64,000 nucleotides of DNA, from the NCBI RefSeq assembly GCF_031846305.1, contig NZ_JAVRHY010000003.1:254747-318746 (forward strand). Reading direction: 5' to 3'. Below the pieces are notes generated by a model that was not told where the DNA came from, made no database searches, and worked only from the letters and a program-made list of their open reading frames with translations. A program made the translations under genes and the position numbers. Positions within the stretch are counted from its first letter, which is position 1; every line of letters starts with the position of its first letter. This DNA comes from Spectribacter acetivorans. Lineage in GTDB: Bacteria; Pseudomonadota; Gammaproteobacteria; Nevskiales; Salinisphaeraceae. Below, in pieces: positions 46,513 through 56,029 of the stretch.

Positions 46513-47600
46513 TGCACCAGTTCCGACGCCTGCAGGTTGGCTCGGTCGAGCGCCAGACACGTGATGCGGTAGTCGTGACATTCGATGTGCCGGCTTCCCT
46601 GCAGGACGAATTCCAGTACCTGCAGGGACAGCATCTGACCCTCCGCCGGGCGTTCGATGGCGAGGAAATCCGTCGGAGCTACTCGATATGCTCAGCCGTC
46701 CAGGACCAAACGCTGCGAGTTGCGATCAAGCGGGTGCAGGACGGCCTGTTCTCCAACTGGGCGAATGACGAGTTGGCGCCGGGGATGGGGCTGGACGTGA
46801 TGCCGCCATCCGGCCGGTTCCGTGTCGATCTCGCGGCGCCCAACGCGAAGCACTACGTTGCCTTCGTTGCCGGCAGCGGCATTACGCCGATTCTTTCCAT
46901 CATCAAGACGACGTTGATGACCGAGCCCGGGAGTCGCTTCACGCTCTTCTACGGCAACCGGTCGGCCAGTTCCGTGCTGTTCAAGGAAGAACTGGAAGAC
47001 CTCAAGGATCGCTACATCGAGCGCTTCCGGCTGGTCTTCATTCTCAGTCGCGAGCAGCTGGAAATCGACCTGTTCAATGGCCGCATCGACCGGGAGCGCG
47101 TCGATGCGCTGATGGGGCTCTGGCTCGATCCGGCGGATATCGACGTCGCCTTTGTCTGCGGCCCCCTCGACATGATGAACGATGTCAGCGAAGGCCTGCA
47201 GGCCCATGGTGTGCCCAAGGCGGACATCAAGATGGAGCTGTTCGCCACCAGCGCGCAGGACGCCGCTCGCCGGCAGGCGCGCAGCGAGGCGGTCAGCGAG
47301 CGCCCGGTCGAGGGCGAGAGCCGGGTCGAGGTGATTCTCGACGGCCGCACGCGAGTGCTCGCCGTTGAACGAGGCCGTCAGAATCTGATCGACGCCGCAC
47401 TCGGGCAGTCGGTAGAGCTGCCTTACTCCTGCAAGGCGGGCGTCTGTTCCAGCTGTCGCTGCAAGGTGGTTGCAGGCGAGGTGGACATGAATGCCGTCTT
47501 CGCCCTGGAGGATTACGAGATAGAGCGCGGATTCGTGCTGGCCTGCCAGAGTTATCCGGTCAGCGATCGCGTGGTTCTGGATTTCGATCAAGAGACCTGA
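46512..47600 (+). CDS. paaE: Phenylacetyl-CoA epoxidase reductase subunit E
   Basis: 362 aa. Feeds electrons from NADPH to PaaA. FAD-binding RRSYSICS, the nucleotide-binding GSGITPILSIIKT and CGPLDMM are seen, and the C-terminal plant-type ferredoxin (about 275-360) has CKAGVCSSCRCKV plus a final cysteine in LACQSYP. The start overlaps the paaD stop by 1 nt. Confidence 0.97.
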   Translation: MHQFRRLQVGSVERQTRDAVVVTFDVPASLQDEFQYLQGQHLTLRRAFDGEEIRRSYSICSAVQDQTLRVAIKRVQDGLFSNWANDELAPGMGLDVMPPSGRFRVDLAAPNAKHYVAFVAGSGITPILSIIKTTLMTEPGSRFTLFYGNRSASSVLFKEELEDLKDRYIERFRLVFILSREQLEIDLFNGRIDRERVDALMGLWLDPADIDVAFVCGPLDMMNDVSEGLQAHGVPKADIKMELFATSAQDAARRQARSEAVSERPVEGESRVEVILDGRTRVLAVERGRQNLIDAALGQSVELPYSCKAGVCSSCRCKVVAGEVDMNAVFALEDYEIERGFVLACQSYPVSDRVVLDFDQET

Positions 47601-47602
47601 GA

Positions 47603-49633
47603 ATGAAGCTACACAGTTACGTACAGGGGCAGTGGCAGTTCGGCGGGGGCGAGAGCACGACGCTGCGGAGTGCGGTCACGGGCGAATCGGTTGCGGAGAT
47701 CGCCCGGGGCGGCCTGGATTACGCCGGGATGCTGGCGTATGCCAGGGATACCGGTGGCCCGAATCTACGGGCTCGAACCTTCCATCAGCGGGCCATCATG
47801 CTCAAGGAGTTGGCCAAGCATCTGAGTCAGCACAAGGACGAGTTCTACGCGTTATCCACCGAAACCGGCGCCACGCGGACGGACTCGATGGTCGATATCG
47901 ATGGCGGCATCGGCACGCTGTTCGCCTACAGTGGCAAGGGACGCCGCGAACTGCCGAACGGGCACGCCGTCATCGATGGCGACATGGAACCGCTGTCCCG
48001 CGGGGGTAGCTTCATCGGGCAACACGTTTGGGTGCCGCTCGAGGGCGTCGCGGTTCACATCAACGCGTTCAATTTTCCCTGCTGGGGAATGCTGGAAAAA
48101 CTGGCGGCGAATCTTCTCGCCGGCATGCCCGCCATCATCAAGCCGGCGAGTCAGACTGCCTATCTGACGGAACTGATGTTCCGCCGCATGATCGAGTCGG
48201 AACTGCTCCCGGCCGGCGCGGTGCAGCTCATCTGTGGCGGTGTCGGCGATTTGCTCGATCACGTCACCGGGCAGGACGTGGTGACGTTCACCGGCTCCGC
48301 CGAGACCGGCCGGAAATTGCGTTGTCACCCGGCGATCGTCAACAACGCCACGCGCTTTTCGATGGAGGCGGACTCCCTGAACTGCAGCATCCTGGGTCCG
48401 GACGCGGTGCCGGGCACGCCGGAATTCGATCTGTACATCAAGGAAGTCGTGCGCGAGATGACGGTCAAGGCCGGCCAGAAGTGCACGGCGATTCGCCGGC
48501 TCATGGTGCCCGAGTCGCTGGTTGCGCCGGTCATTGATGCCCTGAGCAAGCGCATTGAGGAGAAAGTCGTTCTGGGGCACCCCGGCGACGAGGGTGTAAC
48601 ACTGGGCGCCCTGTCCAGTCTGGATCAGCGGCAGGAAGTCCGGGACCGCGTCAGGGATCTGCTGGATACCGCGGAGCTGGTTTACGGCAATCCGGATGAA
48701 TGCGATCCCCGTGGCGCGGATGGCGATGCCGGTGCATTCATGTCCCCGCTGATTCTGCATTGCGCCTCGCCGGTCGCCGGCAGCCCGGTTCACGACGTGG
48801 AAGCCTTCGGGCCGGTGTCCACCGTGATGCCGTATAAGTCCGCGGCGGATGCGGCGAATCTGGCCAGGCTCGGGCAGGGCAGTCTGGTGGGCTCGGTCTT
48901 TACCGCCGATCCGGAGTTTGCCCGCGAGGTCGTGATGGGATCGGCTTCGCACCATGGCCGCCTGCTGGTAGTGGATCGAACCTGCGCGAAGGAGTCGACC
49001 GGGCACGGATCCCCGATGCCGACGCTGGTTCATGGCGGCCCCGGACGGGCCGGCGGCGGCGAAGAGCTGGGCGGCGTGCGCGGCGTTTTCCATTACATGC
49101 AGCGCACCGCATTACAGGGATCACCGGACATGCTGTCCGCAATTACCGGGCGATGGATGCCCGGCGCGTCGCGCCGCGAGGGCGAGCATCCGTTCCGGAA
49201 GGACTTCGACAGCCTGCGGATCGGGGATACGGTCAAGGCGGGGCCCAGGGCGATTACGATCGAGGATATCGAGCATTTTGCCGAGTTCACCGGCGACACC
49301 TTCTACGCCCACATGGACGAGGAAGCGGCGAAGGCCAATCCCTTCTTCGACGGCCGTGTGGCGCACGGGTACTACATCGTGTCGCTGGCCGCCGGTCTGT
49401 TCGTGGCGCCCGAGCCGGGCCCGGTTCTCGCCAACTACGGCGTCGACAATCTACGCTTCATGACGCCTGCCTACCCGGGTGATGAACTCAGCGTCACACT
49501 CACCTGCAAGGAGAAGAATCTCCGCGAGGGTGCGGGCTATGGCGAGGTGCGCTGGGATACGGTCGTAACCAATCAGGATAACGAGTCGGTGGCCCAGTAC
49601 GACGTTCTCACGATGGTCGCGACGGCGGCCTGA
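47603..49633 (+). CDS. paaZ: Oxepin-CoA hydrolase / semialdehyde dehydrogenase PaaZ
   Basis: 676 aa fusion. The N-terminal aldehyde dehydrogenase domain (about 1-515) has FNFPCWGMLEKLAANLLAG, TFTGSAETG and the catalytic Cys in KAGQKCTAIRR. The C-terminal MaoC-like hydratase domain (about 530-676) has FTGDTFYAHMDEEAA and VAHGYYIVSLAAGLF. It opens the oxepin ring and oxidises the product aldehyde. In E. coli paaZ is divergent from the operon; here it lies inside it after paaE. Confidence 0.96.
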   Translation: MKLHSYVQGQWQFGGGESTTLRSAVTGESVAEIARGGLDYAGMLAYARDTGGPNLRARTFHQRAIMLKELAKHLSQHKDEFYALSTETGATRTDSMVDIDGGIGTLFAYSGKGRRELPNGHAVIDGDMEPLSRGGSFIGQHVWVPLEGVAVHINAFNFPCWGMLEKLAANLLAGMPAIIKPASQTAYLTELMFRRMIESELLPAGAVQLICGGVGDLLDHVTGQDVVTFTGSAETGRKLRCHPAIVNNATRFSMEADSLNCSILGPDAVPGTPEFDLYIKEVVREMTVKAGQKCTAIRRLMVPESLVAPVIDALSKRIEEKVVLGHPGDEGVTLGALSSLDQRQEVRDRVRDLLDTAELVYGNPDECDPRGADGDAGAFMSPLILHCASPVAGSPVHDVEAFGPVSTVMPYKSAADAANLARLGQGSLVGSVFTADPEFAREVVMGSASHHGRLLVVDRTCAKESTGHGSPMPTLVHGGPGRAGGGEELGGVRGVFHYMQRTALQGSPDMLSAITGRWMPGASRREGEHPFRKDFDSLRIGDTVKAGPRAITIEDIEHFAEFTGDTFYAHMDEEAAKANPFFDGRVAHGYYIVSLAAGLFVAPEPGPVLANYGVDNLRFMTPAYPGDELSVTLTCKEKNLREGAGYGEVRWDTVVTNQDNESVAQYDVLTMVATAA

Positions 49634-49659
49634 TTCACTCACCGCCGGGGGAGACAACA

Positions 49660-50451
49660 ATGACGTCCGATGTGGTGCTTCTGGATATCGACGGACCGGT
49701 TGCGCGAATCACGCTGAACCGGCCCGAGAAGCTCAACAGTTTCAATGTCGAGCTGCACGAGGCACTGGCGTCGGCGCTGTCGACGGTCGCGTCCGACGAG
49801 AACCTCCGGGTTCTGTTGTTGACGGGGGCCGGTCGCGGATTCTGTGCCGGCCAGGATCTCGGCGACAGGCACGTGGCACCGGGCGAGGCGCCACCGGATC
49901 TCGGCGCCTCGGTGGAGAAATACTACGCGCCGCTGGTGCGCCGTATTCGTTCCCTGCCGATGCCGGTGGTCTGCGCGGTCAACGGTACGGCCGCCGGCGC
50001 CGGCGCCAATCTGGCACTGGCCTGTGATCTGGTGGTCGCCACGGCGTCGGCCAAGTTCATGGAGCCGTTCTGCAAGCTCGGGCTGATTCCGGATACCGGC
50101 GGCAGCTATTTTCTCCCGCGCCTGGTCGGCACGGCCCGGGCGATGGGCCTGGCGATGCTGGGCGACGTCCTGTCCGCCGACCAGGCCGCTGATTGGGGTC
50201 TGATCTGGAAATCGATCCCGGATGACGCGTTCATCGAGGAGGTCGAACGTCTGGTGAGTCATCTGGCCGCGGCACCCACCCGCGGGCTGGCGGAAACCAA
50301 GCGGCTGATCTACCGCAGCGCCGATAACACGCTCGATGCCCAGCTGGATCTCGAGCGCGACACCATGCGCGAGCTGGGTCGCAGTCACGACTATCGTGAA
50401 GGGGTCGCGGCCTTCGTCGAGAAAAGAAAGCCCGACTTCCATGGCAACTGA
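49660..50451 (+). CDS. paaG: 1,2-epoxyphenylacetyl-CoA isomerase
   Basis: 263 aa crotonase-fold enzyme that isomerises the epoxide to oxepin-CoA. Crotonase motifs: ITLNRPEKLNSFNVEL, TGAGRGFCAGQDL (oxyanion hole), and NGTAAGAGANLALACDLV, IPDTGGSYFLPRLVG with the catalytic Asp. It differs from the paralogue PaaF at 53480 in lacking the second catalytic Glu pattern of hydratases. Confidence 0.93.
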   Translation: MTSDVVLLDIDGPVARITLNRPEKLNSFNVELHEALASALSTVASDENLRVLLLTGAGRGFCAGQDLGDRHVAPGEAPPDLGASVEKYYAPLVRRIRSLPMPVVCAVNGTAAGAGANLALACDLVVATASAKFMEPFCKLGLIPDTGGSYFLPRLVGTARAMGLAMLGDVLSADQAADWGLIWKSIPDDAFIEEVERLVSHLAAAPTRGLAETKRLIYRSADNTLDAQLDLERDTMRELGRSHDYREGVAAFVEKRKPDFHGN

Positions 50452-50875
50452 CCCGGATCGCGACGGACTCGCCGCCCGCGTGGTAGCCGCCATGTATGCG
50501 CGGGACGCCGCCAGCCAGGCATTCGGCATGTCGATCCGGGAGGTTTGCGCGGCTCGTGTATGCGTGAGCATGACAGTGCGGGCCGACATGACCCAGGCGG
50601 TGGGGACATGCCATGGCGGCGTGATCTTTTCGCTGGCGGACTCGGCATTCGCGTTCGCCTGCAACCGTTTCAACGAAAGGACCGTGGCGGCCGGCTGCGG
50701 TATCGAGTTCCTGCATCCGGCCCGGGTCGGCGATGTGCTCACCGCCGAGGCAGTGGAGCAGGCCGCCATGGGCCGAAGCGGAATCTACGACGTGCGGGTT
50801 AGCAACCAGAACGAGGAAACCATCGCACTGTTTCGCGGCAAGTCCCGTCGTATCAGCGGGAGCACGATCGAATAA
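50441..50875 (+). CDS. paaI: Hydroxyphenylacetyl-CoA thioesterase PaaI
   Basis: 144 aa hotdog-fold thioesterase that releases CoA from dead-end intermediates. The PaaI active-site pattern CHGGVIFSLADSAFAFACN includes the catalytic Asp. Its ATG at 50441 lies within the end of paaG (11-nt overlap), indicating coupling. Confidence 0.94.
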   Translation: MATDPDRDGLAARVVAAMYARDAASQAFGMSIREVCAARVCVSMTVRADMTQAVGTCHGGVIFSLADSAFAFACNRFNERTVAAGCGIEFLHPARVGDVLTAEAVEQAAMGRSGIYDVRVSNQNEETIALFRGKSRRISGSTIE

Positions 50876-50924
50876 GCAGCCCGCCGCCGGCATGCCGGCA
50901 AACGGGCCAGGAGGAGAGACAACA

Positions 50925-52229
50925 ATGACCACCGATCACGGGCGTCCGGAATCGATCGAAACGGCAAGTCGTGACGAGTTGTCGGCACTGCAGCTCGAGC
51001 GACTCAAGGCGACGCTGCAGCGTGCTTATCACAACGTACCGCATTATCGGAAAGCGTTCGACGAGGCGGGCGTCCGGCCGGACGATGTCCGAAATTTGTC
51101 AGATCTTGCCCGTTTTCCGTTTCTCACCAAGCAGGATTTGCGGGATGCCTACCCGTTCGGTCTGTTCGCCGTGCCGCGCGAACAGGTGGTACGCATTCAT
51201 GCCTCCAGTGGCACCACCGGCAAGCCCACGGTGGTGGGTTATACCGCGAACGACATCGATACCTGGTCAAACCTGGTTGCCCGCTCGATTCGCGCCGCGG
51301 GCGGGAAGCCCGGCGACATCGTTCACATCGCCTATGGTTACGGCCTGTTCACCGGTGGGCTGGGTGCCCACTACGGCGCCGAGCGGCTTGGCTGCACCGT
51401 GGTGCCGATGTCCGGCGGGCAGACCGAAAAGCAGGTTCAGTTGATCCGGGACTTCCAGCCCCGCGTGATCATGGTGACACCCTCCTACATGCTGAACCTG
51501 ATCGACGAGTTCCATCGCCAGGGCATGGATCCCAAGGAGAGTTCGCTGCAGATCGGCATCTTCGGCGCAGAGCCCTGGACCAACGCGATGCGGCACGAAA
51601 TCGAGGCCGCCTGCGGGATCGATGCGGTGGATATCTATGGTCTGTCGGAAGTGATGGGGCCGGGTGTCGCCAGCGAATGCGTCCAGACCAAGGACGGCCC
51701 CGTGATCTGGGAAGATCATTTCTATCCAGAGATAATCGACCCGGTCACGGGCGCGGTGTTGCCCGACGGCGAGGAAGGGGAGCTGGTCTTCACGTCCCTG
51801 AGCAAGGAAGCATTCCCGGTGATCCGCTATCGCACGCGGGATCTGACGCGGCTGCTGCCGCCGACGGCCCGGTCGATGCGCCGTATCCAGAAAATCACCG
51901 GTCGATCGGACGACATGCTGATCATCCGGGGCATCAATGTCTTTCCTTCCCAGGTCGAGGAGCTGATCTGCAAGCAGGCGGAGTTGTCGCCTCACTACGT
52001 GATCGAGGTATCGCGTCAGGACAAGATGGATCGCATCAAGGTGCTGGTGGAACCGCGAGAGGGGATGCCGCTCTCCGATGACGCTGCGGCAACCTCGGCC
52101 GGGCAACTCAAGCACAATATCAAGAGTTATATCGGGACCAGCGCGGAAATCGAAATCGCCGCTTGCGGGTCAATCGAGCGATCGCTGGGCAAGGCGAAGC
52201 GGGTGATCGACAAACGTCAGCTCGCCTGA
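50925..52229 (+). CDS. paaK: Phenylacetate--CoA ligase
   Basis: 434 aa adenylate-forming ligase that starts the pathway. AMP-binding motifs: HASSGTTGKPTVVGYT, YGLSEVMGPGV, YRTRDLTRLL and the C-terminal GRSDDMLIIRGINVFPSQVE. The ATG at 50925 follows an excellent AGGAGGAGAG ribosome-binding site. Confidence 0.97.
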   Translation: MTTDHGRPESIETASRDELSALQLERLKATLQRAYHNVPHYRKAFDEAGVRPDDVRNLSDLARFPFLTKQDLRDAYPFGLFAVPREQVVRIHASSGTTGKPTVVGYTANDIDTWSNLVARSIRAAGGKPGDIVHIAYGYGLFTGGLGAHYGAERLGCTVVPMSGGQTEKQVQLIRDFQPRVIMVTPSYMLNLIDEFHRQGMDPKESSLQIGIFGAEPWTNAMRHEIEAACGIDAVDIYGLSEVMGPGVASECVQTKDGPVIWEDHFYPEIIDPVTGAVLPDGEEGELVFTSLSKEAFPVIRYRTRDLTRLLPPTARSMRRIQKITGRSDDMLIIRGINVFPSQVEELICKQAELSPHYVIEVSRQDKMDRIKVLVEPREGMPLSDDAAATSAGQLKHNIKSYIGTSAEIEIAACGSIERSLGKAKRVIDKRQLA

Positions 52230-52252
52230 GCCATACAACCTGACGAGGTCTC

Positions 52253-53458
52253 ATGAACGAAGCCTTTATCTGTGACGCCGTGCGGACCGCCTTCGGCCGC
52301 TTCGGCGGCTCGCTGGCCACGATTCGGACGGATGATCTGGCGGCGATACCGATCCGGGCGCTGATGGCGCGTCATCCGGGCATTGACTGGTCCCGGCTGG
52401 ACGATGTTCTGTACGGGTCCGCCAACCAGGCGGGCGAGGACAACCGTAATGTGGCCCGCATGGCGGCGTTGCTGGCGGGGCTGCCGATCGACGTGCCCGG
52501 GAGCACGGTGAATCGTTTGTGCGGGTCCAGCCTCGACACCATCGCGACCGCTGCCCGCGCAATCAAGTGCGGGGAGATGCAGCTGGTGATTGCCGGCGGT
52601 GTGGAAAGCATGACACGGGCGCCGATGGTCATGCCCAAGGCCGAGACCGCCTATTCCCGCAACGCCGAGCTATACGACACCACGATCGGCTGGCGCTTCG
52701 TCAATCCGACGCTCAAGGCGCAGTACGGGATCGACTCGATGCCGGAAACTGCCGAGAACGTGGCTGACGATTTTCAGGTCAGTCGCGCGGATCAGGATGC
52801 GTTCGCCGTCCGCAGCCAGCAGCGCTGGGCGATAGCGGATGCAGCGGGGTTTTTCGCCCGGGAAATCGTGCCGGTCGATGTGCCCCGCCGGAAAGCCGAT
52901 CCGCTGCGCTTCGAACGCGATGAACATCCCCGTCCCGACGCCGATATCGACGCGCTGGCGAAGCTCCGACCCATCGTGCGGCCTGATGGCAGCGTGACCG
53001 CTGGCAATGCCTCCGGTATCAACGATGGTGCCGGTGCTGCGCTCATTGCCAGCCGTACGGCGGTCGATGCGTACGGCCTGACGCCGAGAGCCCGTATCGT
53101 GTCCGCCGCCGTTGCCGGGGTGGAACCGCGCATCATGGGCATGGGGCCGGCGCCGGCGTCGCGCAAGGCACTTGCCCTGGCCGGACTGTCGATCGACGAC
53201 ATGGATGTGATCGAACTCAACGAGGCGTTTTCGGCGCAGGCACTGGCGGTGTTGCGGGACCTGGGCGTCGCCGATGACGCCGAGCACGTGAATCCCAACG
53301 GCGGCGCCATCGCCATCGGGCATCCGCTCGGCGCCTCGGGCGTCCGTCTGGCGACCACTGCGCTGAATTATCTGGAAACCGGCGGGGGCCGCTACGGCTT
53401 GTGCACCATGTGCATCGGCGTCGGCCAGGGCATTGCCCTGGTGATCGAACGTGTCTGA
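52253..53458 (+). CDS. paaJ: 3-oxoadipyl-CoA / 3-oxo-5,6-dehydrosuberyl-CoA thiolase
   Basis: 401 aa thiolase. Active-site Cys in NRLCGSSLDTI (about 90), the NEAF motif, GHPLGASG with catalytic His, and the second Cys in CTMCIGVGQGIALV. It performs two thiolytic steps that give acetyl-CoA and succinyl-CoA. Also named PcaF-like; the paa context selects paaJ. Confidence 0.96.
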   Translation: MNEAFICDAVRTAFGRFGGSLATIRTDDLAAIPIRALMARHPGIDWSRLDDVLYGSANQAGEDNRNVARMAALLAGLPIDVPGSTVNRLCGSSLDTIATAARAIKCGEMQLVIAGGVESMTRAPMVMPKAETAYSRNAELYDTTIGWRFVNPTLKAQYGIDSMPETAENVADDFQVSRADQDAFAVRSQQRWAIADAAGFFAREIVPVDVPRRKADPLRFERDEHPRPDADIDALAKLRPIVRPDGSVTAGNASGINDGAGAALIASRTAVDAYGLTPRARIVSAAVAGVEPRIMGMGPAPASRKALALAGLSIDDMDVIELNEAFSAQALAVLRDLGVADDAEHVNPNGGAIAIGHPLGASGVRLATTALNYLETGGGRYGLCTMCIGVGQGIALVIERV

Positions 53459-53479
53459 CCCACAACGCCCGTGATCGAC

Positions 53480-54256
53480 ATGACATACGACGACATCGAC
53501 GTCACCCGGCCGGCCGAACGTGTCTGCCATATCCGCATAAACCGGCCCGAGGTGCGTAACGCACTGCGTACGCAGACGCTGACGGAGATCGCGGACGCCC
53601 TGGCCGTCGCGGCCGCCGACGAGACCGTGGGCGCTGTGGTGATATCCGGTGACAGCAAGGCCTTTGCGGCCGGCGCGGATATCCGCGAAATGGCTGGTCT
53701 CGGGGCGATCGGGGTCTGGCAAAGCGGGCGGCCGGCCCAGTGGCAGCGCATCGCCGATTTCGAAAAGCCCCTGATCGGGGCGGTAAACGGCTATTGCCTG
53801 GGCGGCGGCTGTGAGCTGGCCCTGGCCTGTGACCTGTTGATTGCGGGTGACGATGCCGTGTTCGGCCAGCCCGAAATCAAGCTCGGTATCCTGCCGGGCG
53901 GGGGCGGCACCCAGCGCTTGATCCGCGCCGTGGGCAAGGCATTCGCCATGCAGATGGTGCTCTCCGGCATGCGGGTGGACGCGGCCACCGCCGAGCGCCG
54001 CGGGCTGGTGGCCGAAACGGTGCCGGCCGATCAGGCATTGCCGCGGGCGCTGGAAGTCGCGGCGGATATCGCCGGCAATGCGCCACTGGCGCTGGCGGCG
54101 GCCAAGAAGGCGCTGAATCAGGCATTCGAAACGCCCCTGAGCGCGGGCCTCGACTTCGAGCGCCAGTGCCTGGCGTTGCTGTCCGCCTCCGAGGATCGCA
54201 ACGAGGGGATTGCGGCCTTCCTGGAAAAGCGCAAACCGGTCTTTCGGGGGCGATGA
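53480..54256 (+). CDS. paaF: 2,3-dehydroadipyl-CoA hydratase (enoyl-CoA hydratase)
   Basis: 258 aa crotonase. Motifs: HIRINRPEVRNALRTQTL, KAFAAGADIREM (oxyanion hole), NGYCLGGGCELALACDLL, and FGQPEIKLGILPGGGGTQRL with both hydratase Glu residues (CELA and QPEI). The ATG at 53480 or the GTG at 53471 may be the start; no clear ribosome-binding site separates them. Confidence 0.94.
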   Translation: MTYDDIDVTRPAERVCHIRINRPEVRNALRTQTLTEIADALAVAAADETVGAVVISGDSKAFAAGADIREMAGLGAIGVWQSGRPAQWQRIADFEKPLIGAVNGYCLGGGCELALACDLLIAGDDAVFGQPEIKLGILPGGGGTQRLIRAVGKAFAMQMVLSGMRVDAATAERRGLVAETVPADQALPRALEVAADIAGNAPLALAAAKKALNQAFETPLSAGLDFERQCLALLSASEDRNEGIAAFLEKRKPVFRGR

Positions 54257-54296
54257 TTGAAAATGCGTCGAGTTTCCCATTGCATGAGGTAAGACG

Positions 54297-55844
54297 GTGA
54301 GCAAGGCGTTGGCAACGGATCGACCGGTGGCGGTGATTGGCGCCGGGACGATGGGGGCGGGCATTGCCCATGTGGCGGCTCAGGCGGGCCACCCGGTGCG
54401 CCTGTTCGATGCGGTGGACGGTGCCGTGGCTCGCGGTATTGACGGTGTGGCGGCCCAGCTCGATGGCCGGGTGGCCAAGGGCAAGCTAGACGCCGCGGCG
54501 CGCGATGCCATCCTGAACCGGCTGCAGCCGGCGGCCTCGTTGGCCGATCTGGGCGACGCGAGCCTGGTGATCGAGGCCATCGTCGAGGACGTGTCGGTCA
54601 AGCAGCAGGTTTTCGGGGAGCTTGAAGGGCTGTGCGGCGCGGACACGGTTCTGGCCACCAACACTTCCTCGCTGTCAGTGACGGCGATCGCCGCCGGCCT
54701 GGCGCGCCCGCAGAACCTGGTCGGCATGCATTTCTTCAATCCGGCGCCGGTGCTGAAGCTGGTCGAAATCGTTTCCGGCCTGGCCACGGATCCGGCGGTG
54801 GCCGACACTGTATTCGCCACCGCGGAAGCCTGGGGCAAGGTGCCGGTGCACGTTCGCAACACGCCGGGTTTCATCGTCAACCGCGTGGCCCGGCCGTTCT
54901 ATGCCGAAACGCTCAATCTGCTCGAGCAGCAGGCCGCCGACGTGGCCACGCTTGACGCGTTGATGCGCGAATGCGGTGGCTTTCGCATGGGACCCTGCCA
55001 GCTGATGGACCTGATCGGTCAGGACGTGAACGCCAGGGTCACTGCGACCGTGTTTCATGCCTTCCATGGCGATGCCCGGTACCGGCCGTCGCTGGTGCAG
55101 CGGGAACTGGTCGACGCCGGCCGGCTGGGCCGCAAGAGCGGCCTTGGCTTCTACGACTATGGCGAGAACGCCGGGACCCCGTTCCCGCAGTCGGCGGATC
55201 CGCGCCCCGCGCCTGAATCGGTGACAATCACTACCAGTGGCGGCGAGCAGGGGCTGCTCGCGCCCCTGGCCGAGCGGCTGCGAACCGCCGGCGTCACGAT
55301 TGCGCTGATCGACGGTGATGGCGAAGCCGTCGAGGTGGCCGGGGCAACCCTGCTGCTGTCCGATGGCCGACTGGCTACCGAACGAGCGGTGACCGAGGGA
55401 CTGGACAATCTGGTCGTGTTTGATCTGGCCCTGGATTACGGCAGTGCCAGCCGCATCGCGCTGGCGGCCGCGGATACCACCGCCGATATTTCCCGTGCCG
55501 CCGCCGCCGCCGTATTCCAGGCCGCGGGTCTGGCGGTGAGCTGGCTGGATGATGCGCCGGGTCTGGTGGTTCTGCGTACCGCCGCGATGCTGGCCAACGA
55601 AGGTGCCAACGCCGTTCATGAAGGCATTGCCGATGCCCGGGGGGTCGACAACGCCATGCAGTTCGGCGTGAATTACCCGATCGGCCCGCTGGCCTGGGCG
55701 GATTGGCTCGGCCCGGCGTTCGTCCTGCGGGTACTGCATCATCTCCAGGCCGCTCATGGCGACGACCGCTATCGCCCTTCATTGCGTCTGCGGCGTCTGG
55801 CGGCGTGTGGTGGCCATTTCCACGAGGGCACCGAACGTCATTGA
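54297..55844 (+). CDS. paaH: 3-hydroxyadipyl-CoA dehydrogenase
   Basis: 515 aa, GTG start with TGAGGTAAG upstream. N-terminal NAD domain AVIGAGTMGAGIAHVAAQAG (about 11-30), active-site GMHFFNPAPVLKLVEIV with catalytic His, and NTPGFIVNRVARPF. A second C-terminal HAD domain copy (about 400-510, NEGANAVHEGIADARGVDNAMQFG) is typical of PaaH. Last paa gene; 142 nt downstream lies the tRNA-fMet fragment. Confidence 0.95.
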   Translation: MSKALATDRPVAVIGAGTMGAGIAHVAAQAGHPVRLFDAVDGAVARGIDGVAAQLDGRVAKGKLDAAARDAILNRLQPAASLADLGDASLVIEAIVEDVSVKQQVFGELEGLCGADTVLATNTSSLSVTAIAAGLARPQNLVGMHFFNPAPVLKLVEIVSGLATDPAVADTVFATAEAWGKVPVHVRNTPGFIVNRVARPFYAETLNLLEQQAADVATLDALMRECGGFRMGPCQLMDLIGQDVNARVTATVFHAFHGDARYRPSLVQRELVDAGRLGRKSGLGFYDYGENAGTPFPQSADPRPAPESVTITTSGGEQGLLAPLAERLRTAGVTIALIDGDGEAVEVAGATLLLSDGRLATERAVTEGLDNLVVFDLALDYGSASRIALAAADTTADISRAAAAAVFQAAGLAVSWLDDAPGLVVLRTAAMLANEGANAVHEGIADARGVDNAMQFGVNYPIGPLAWADWLGPAFVLRVLHHLQAAHGDDRYRPSLRLRRLAACGGHFHEGTERH

Positions 55845-55943
55845 GGACATTCCCGGACTGGCGAGGCATCGCCTGATTCGCTCACAGGGTATTGGCGGAT
55901 CGGGTCCTAACCCATTATTTCTCTGTTTATTTTTCGTTAGCGG

Positions 55944-55972
55944 TTGCGCGGAGCCGGGCCGATGTTTATAAT
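55944..55972 (+). promoter_or_regulatory. Stable-RNA-type promoter of the tRNA-fMet fragment
   Basis: TTGCGC (55944-55949), 17-nt spacer, and a perfect TATAAT (55967-55972). Transcription would start near 55979, 8 nt before the tRNA 5' end at 55987. Because the tRNA is cut short, this promoter now reads into the recombinase cassette. Confidence 0.65.
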
Positions 55973-55986
55973 CCACGTTCACCGGT

Positions 55987-56029
55987 TGCGGGGTGGAGCA
56001 GTCTGGCGGCTCGTCGCTCATAAGCCGAA
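55987..56029 (+). pseudogene. Initiator tRNA-fMet, 5' half only
   Basis: The stretch TGCGGGGTGGAGCAGTCTGG, then CGGCTCGTCGCTCATAAGCCGAA, matches the acceptor 5' strand, D-arm (GAGC...GCTC) and CTCATAA anticodon loop (CAU) of bacterial initiator tRNA. The variable loop, T-arm and 3' acceptor strand (expected CCCCGCA) do not follow; sequence diverges after 56029. The anticodon stem also lacks two expected bases (GTCG before CTCATAA where about TCGGC is needed to pair GCCGA), so this copy is not functional. Confidence 0.75.
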
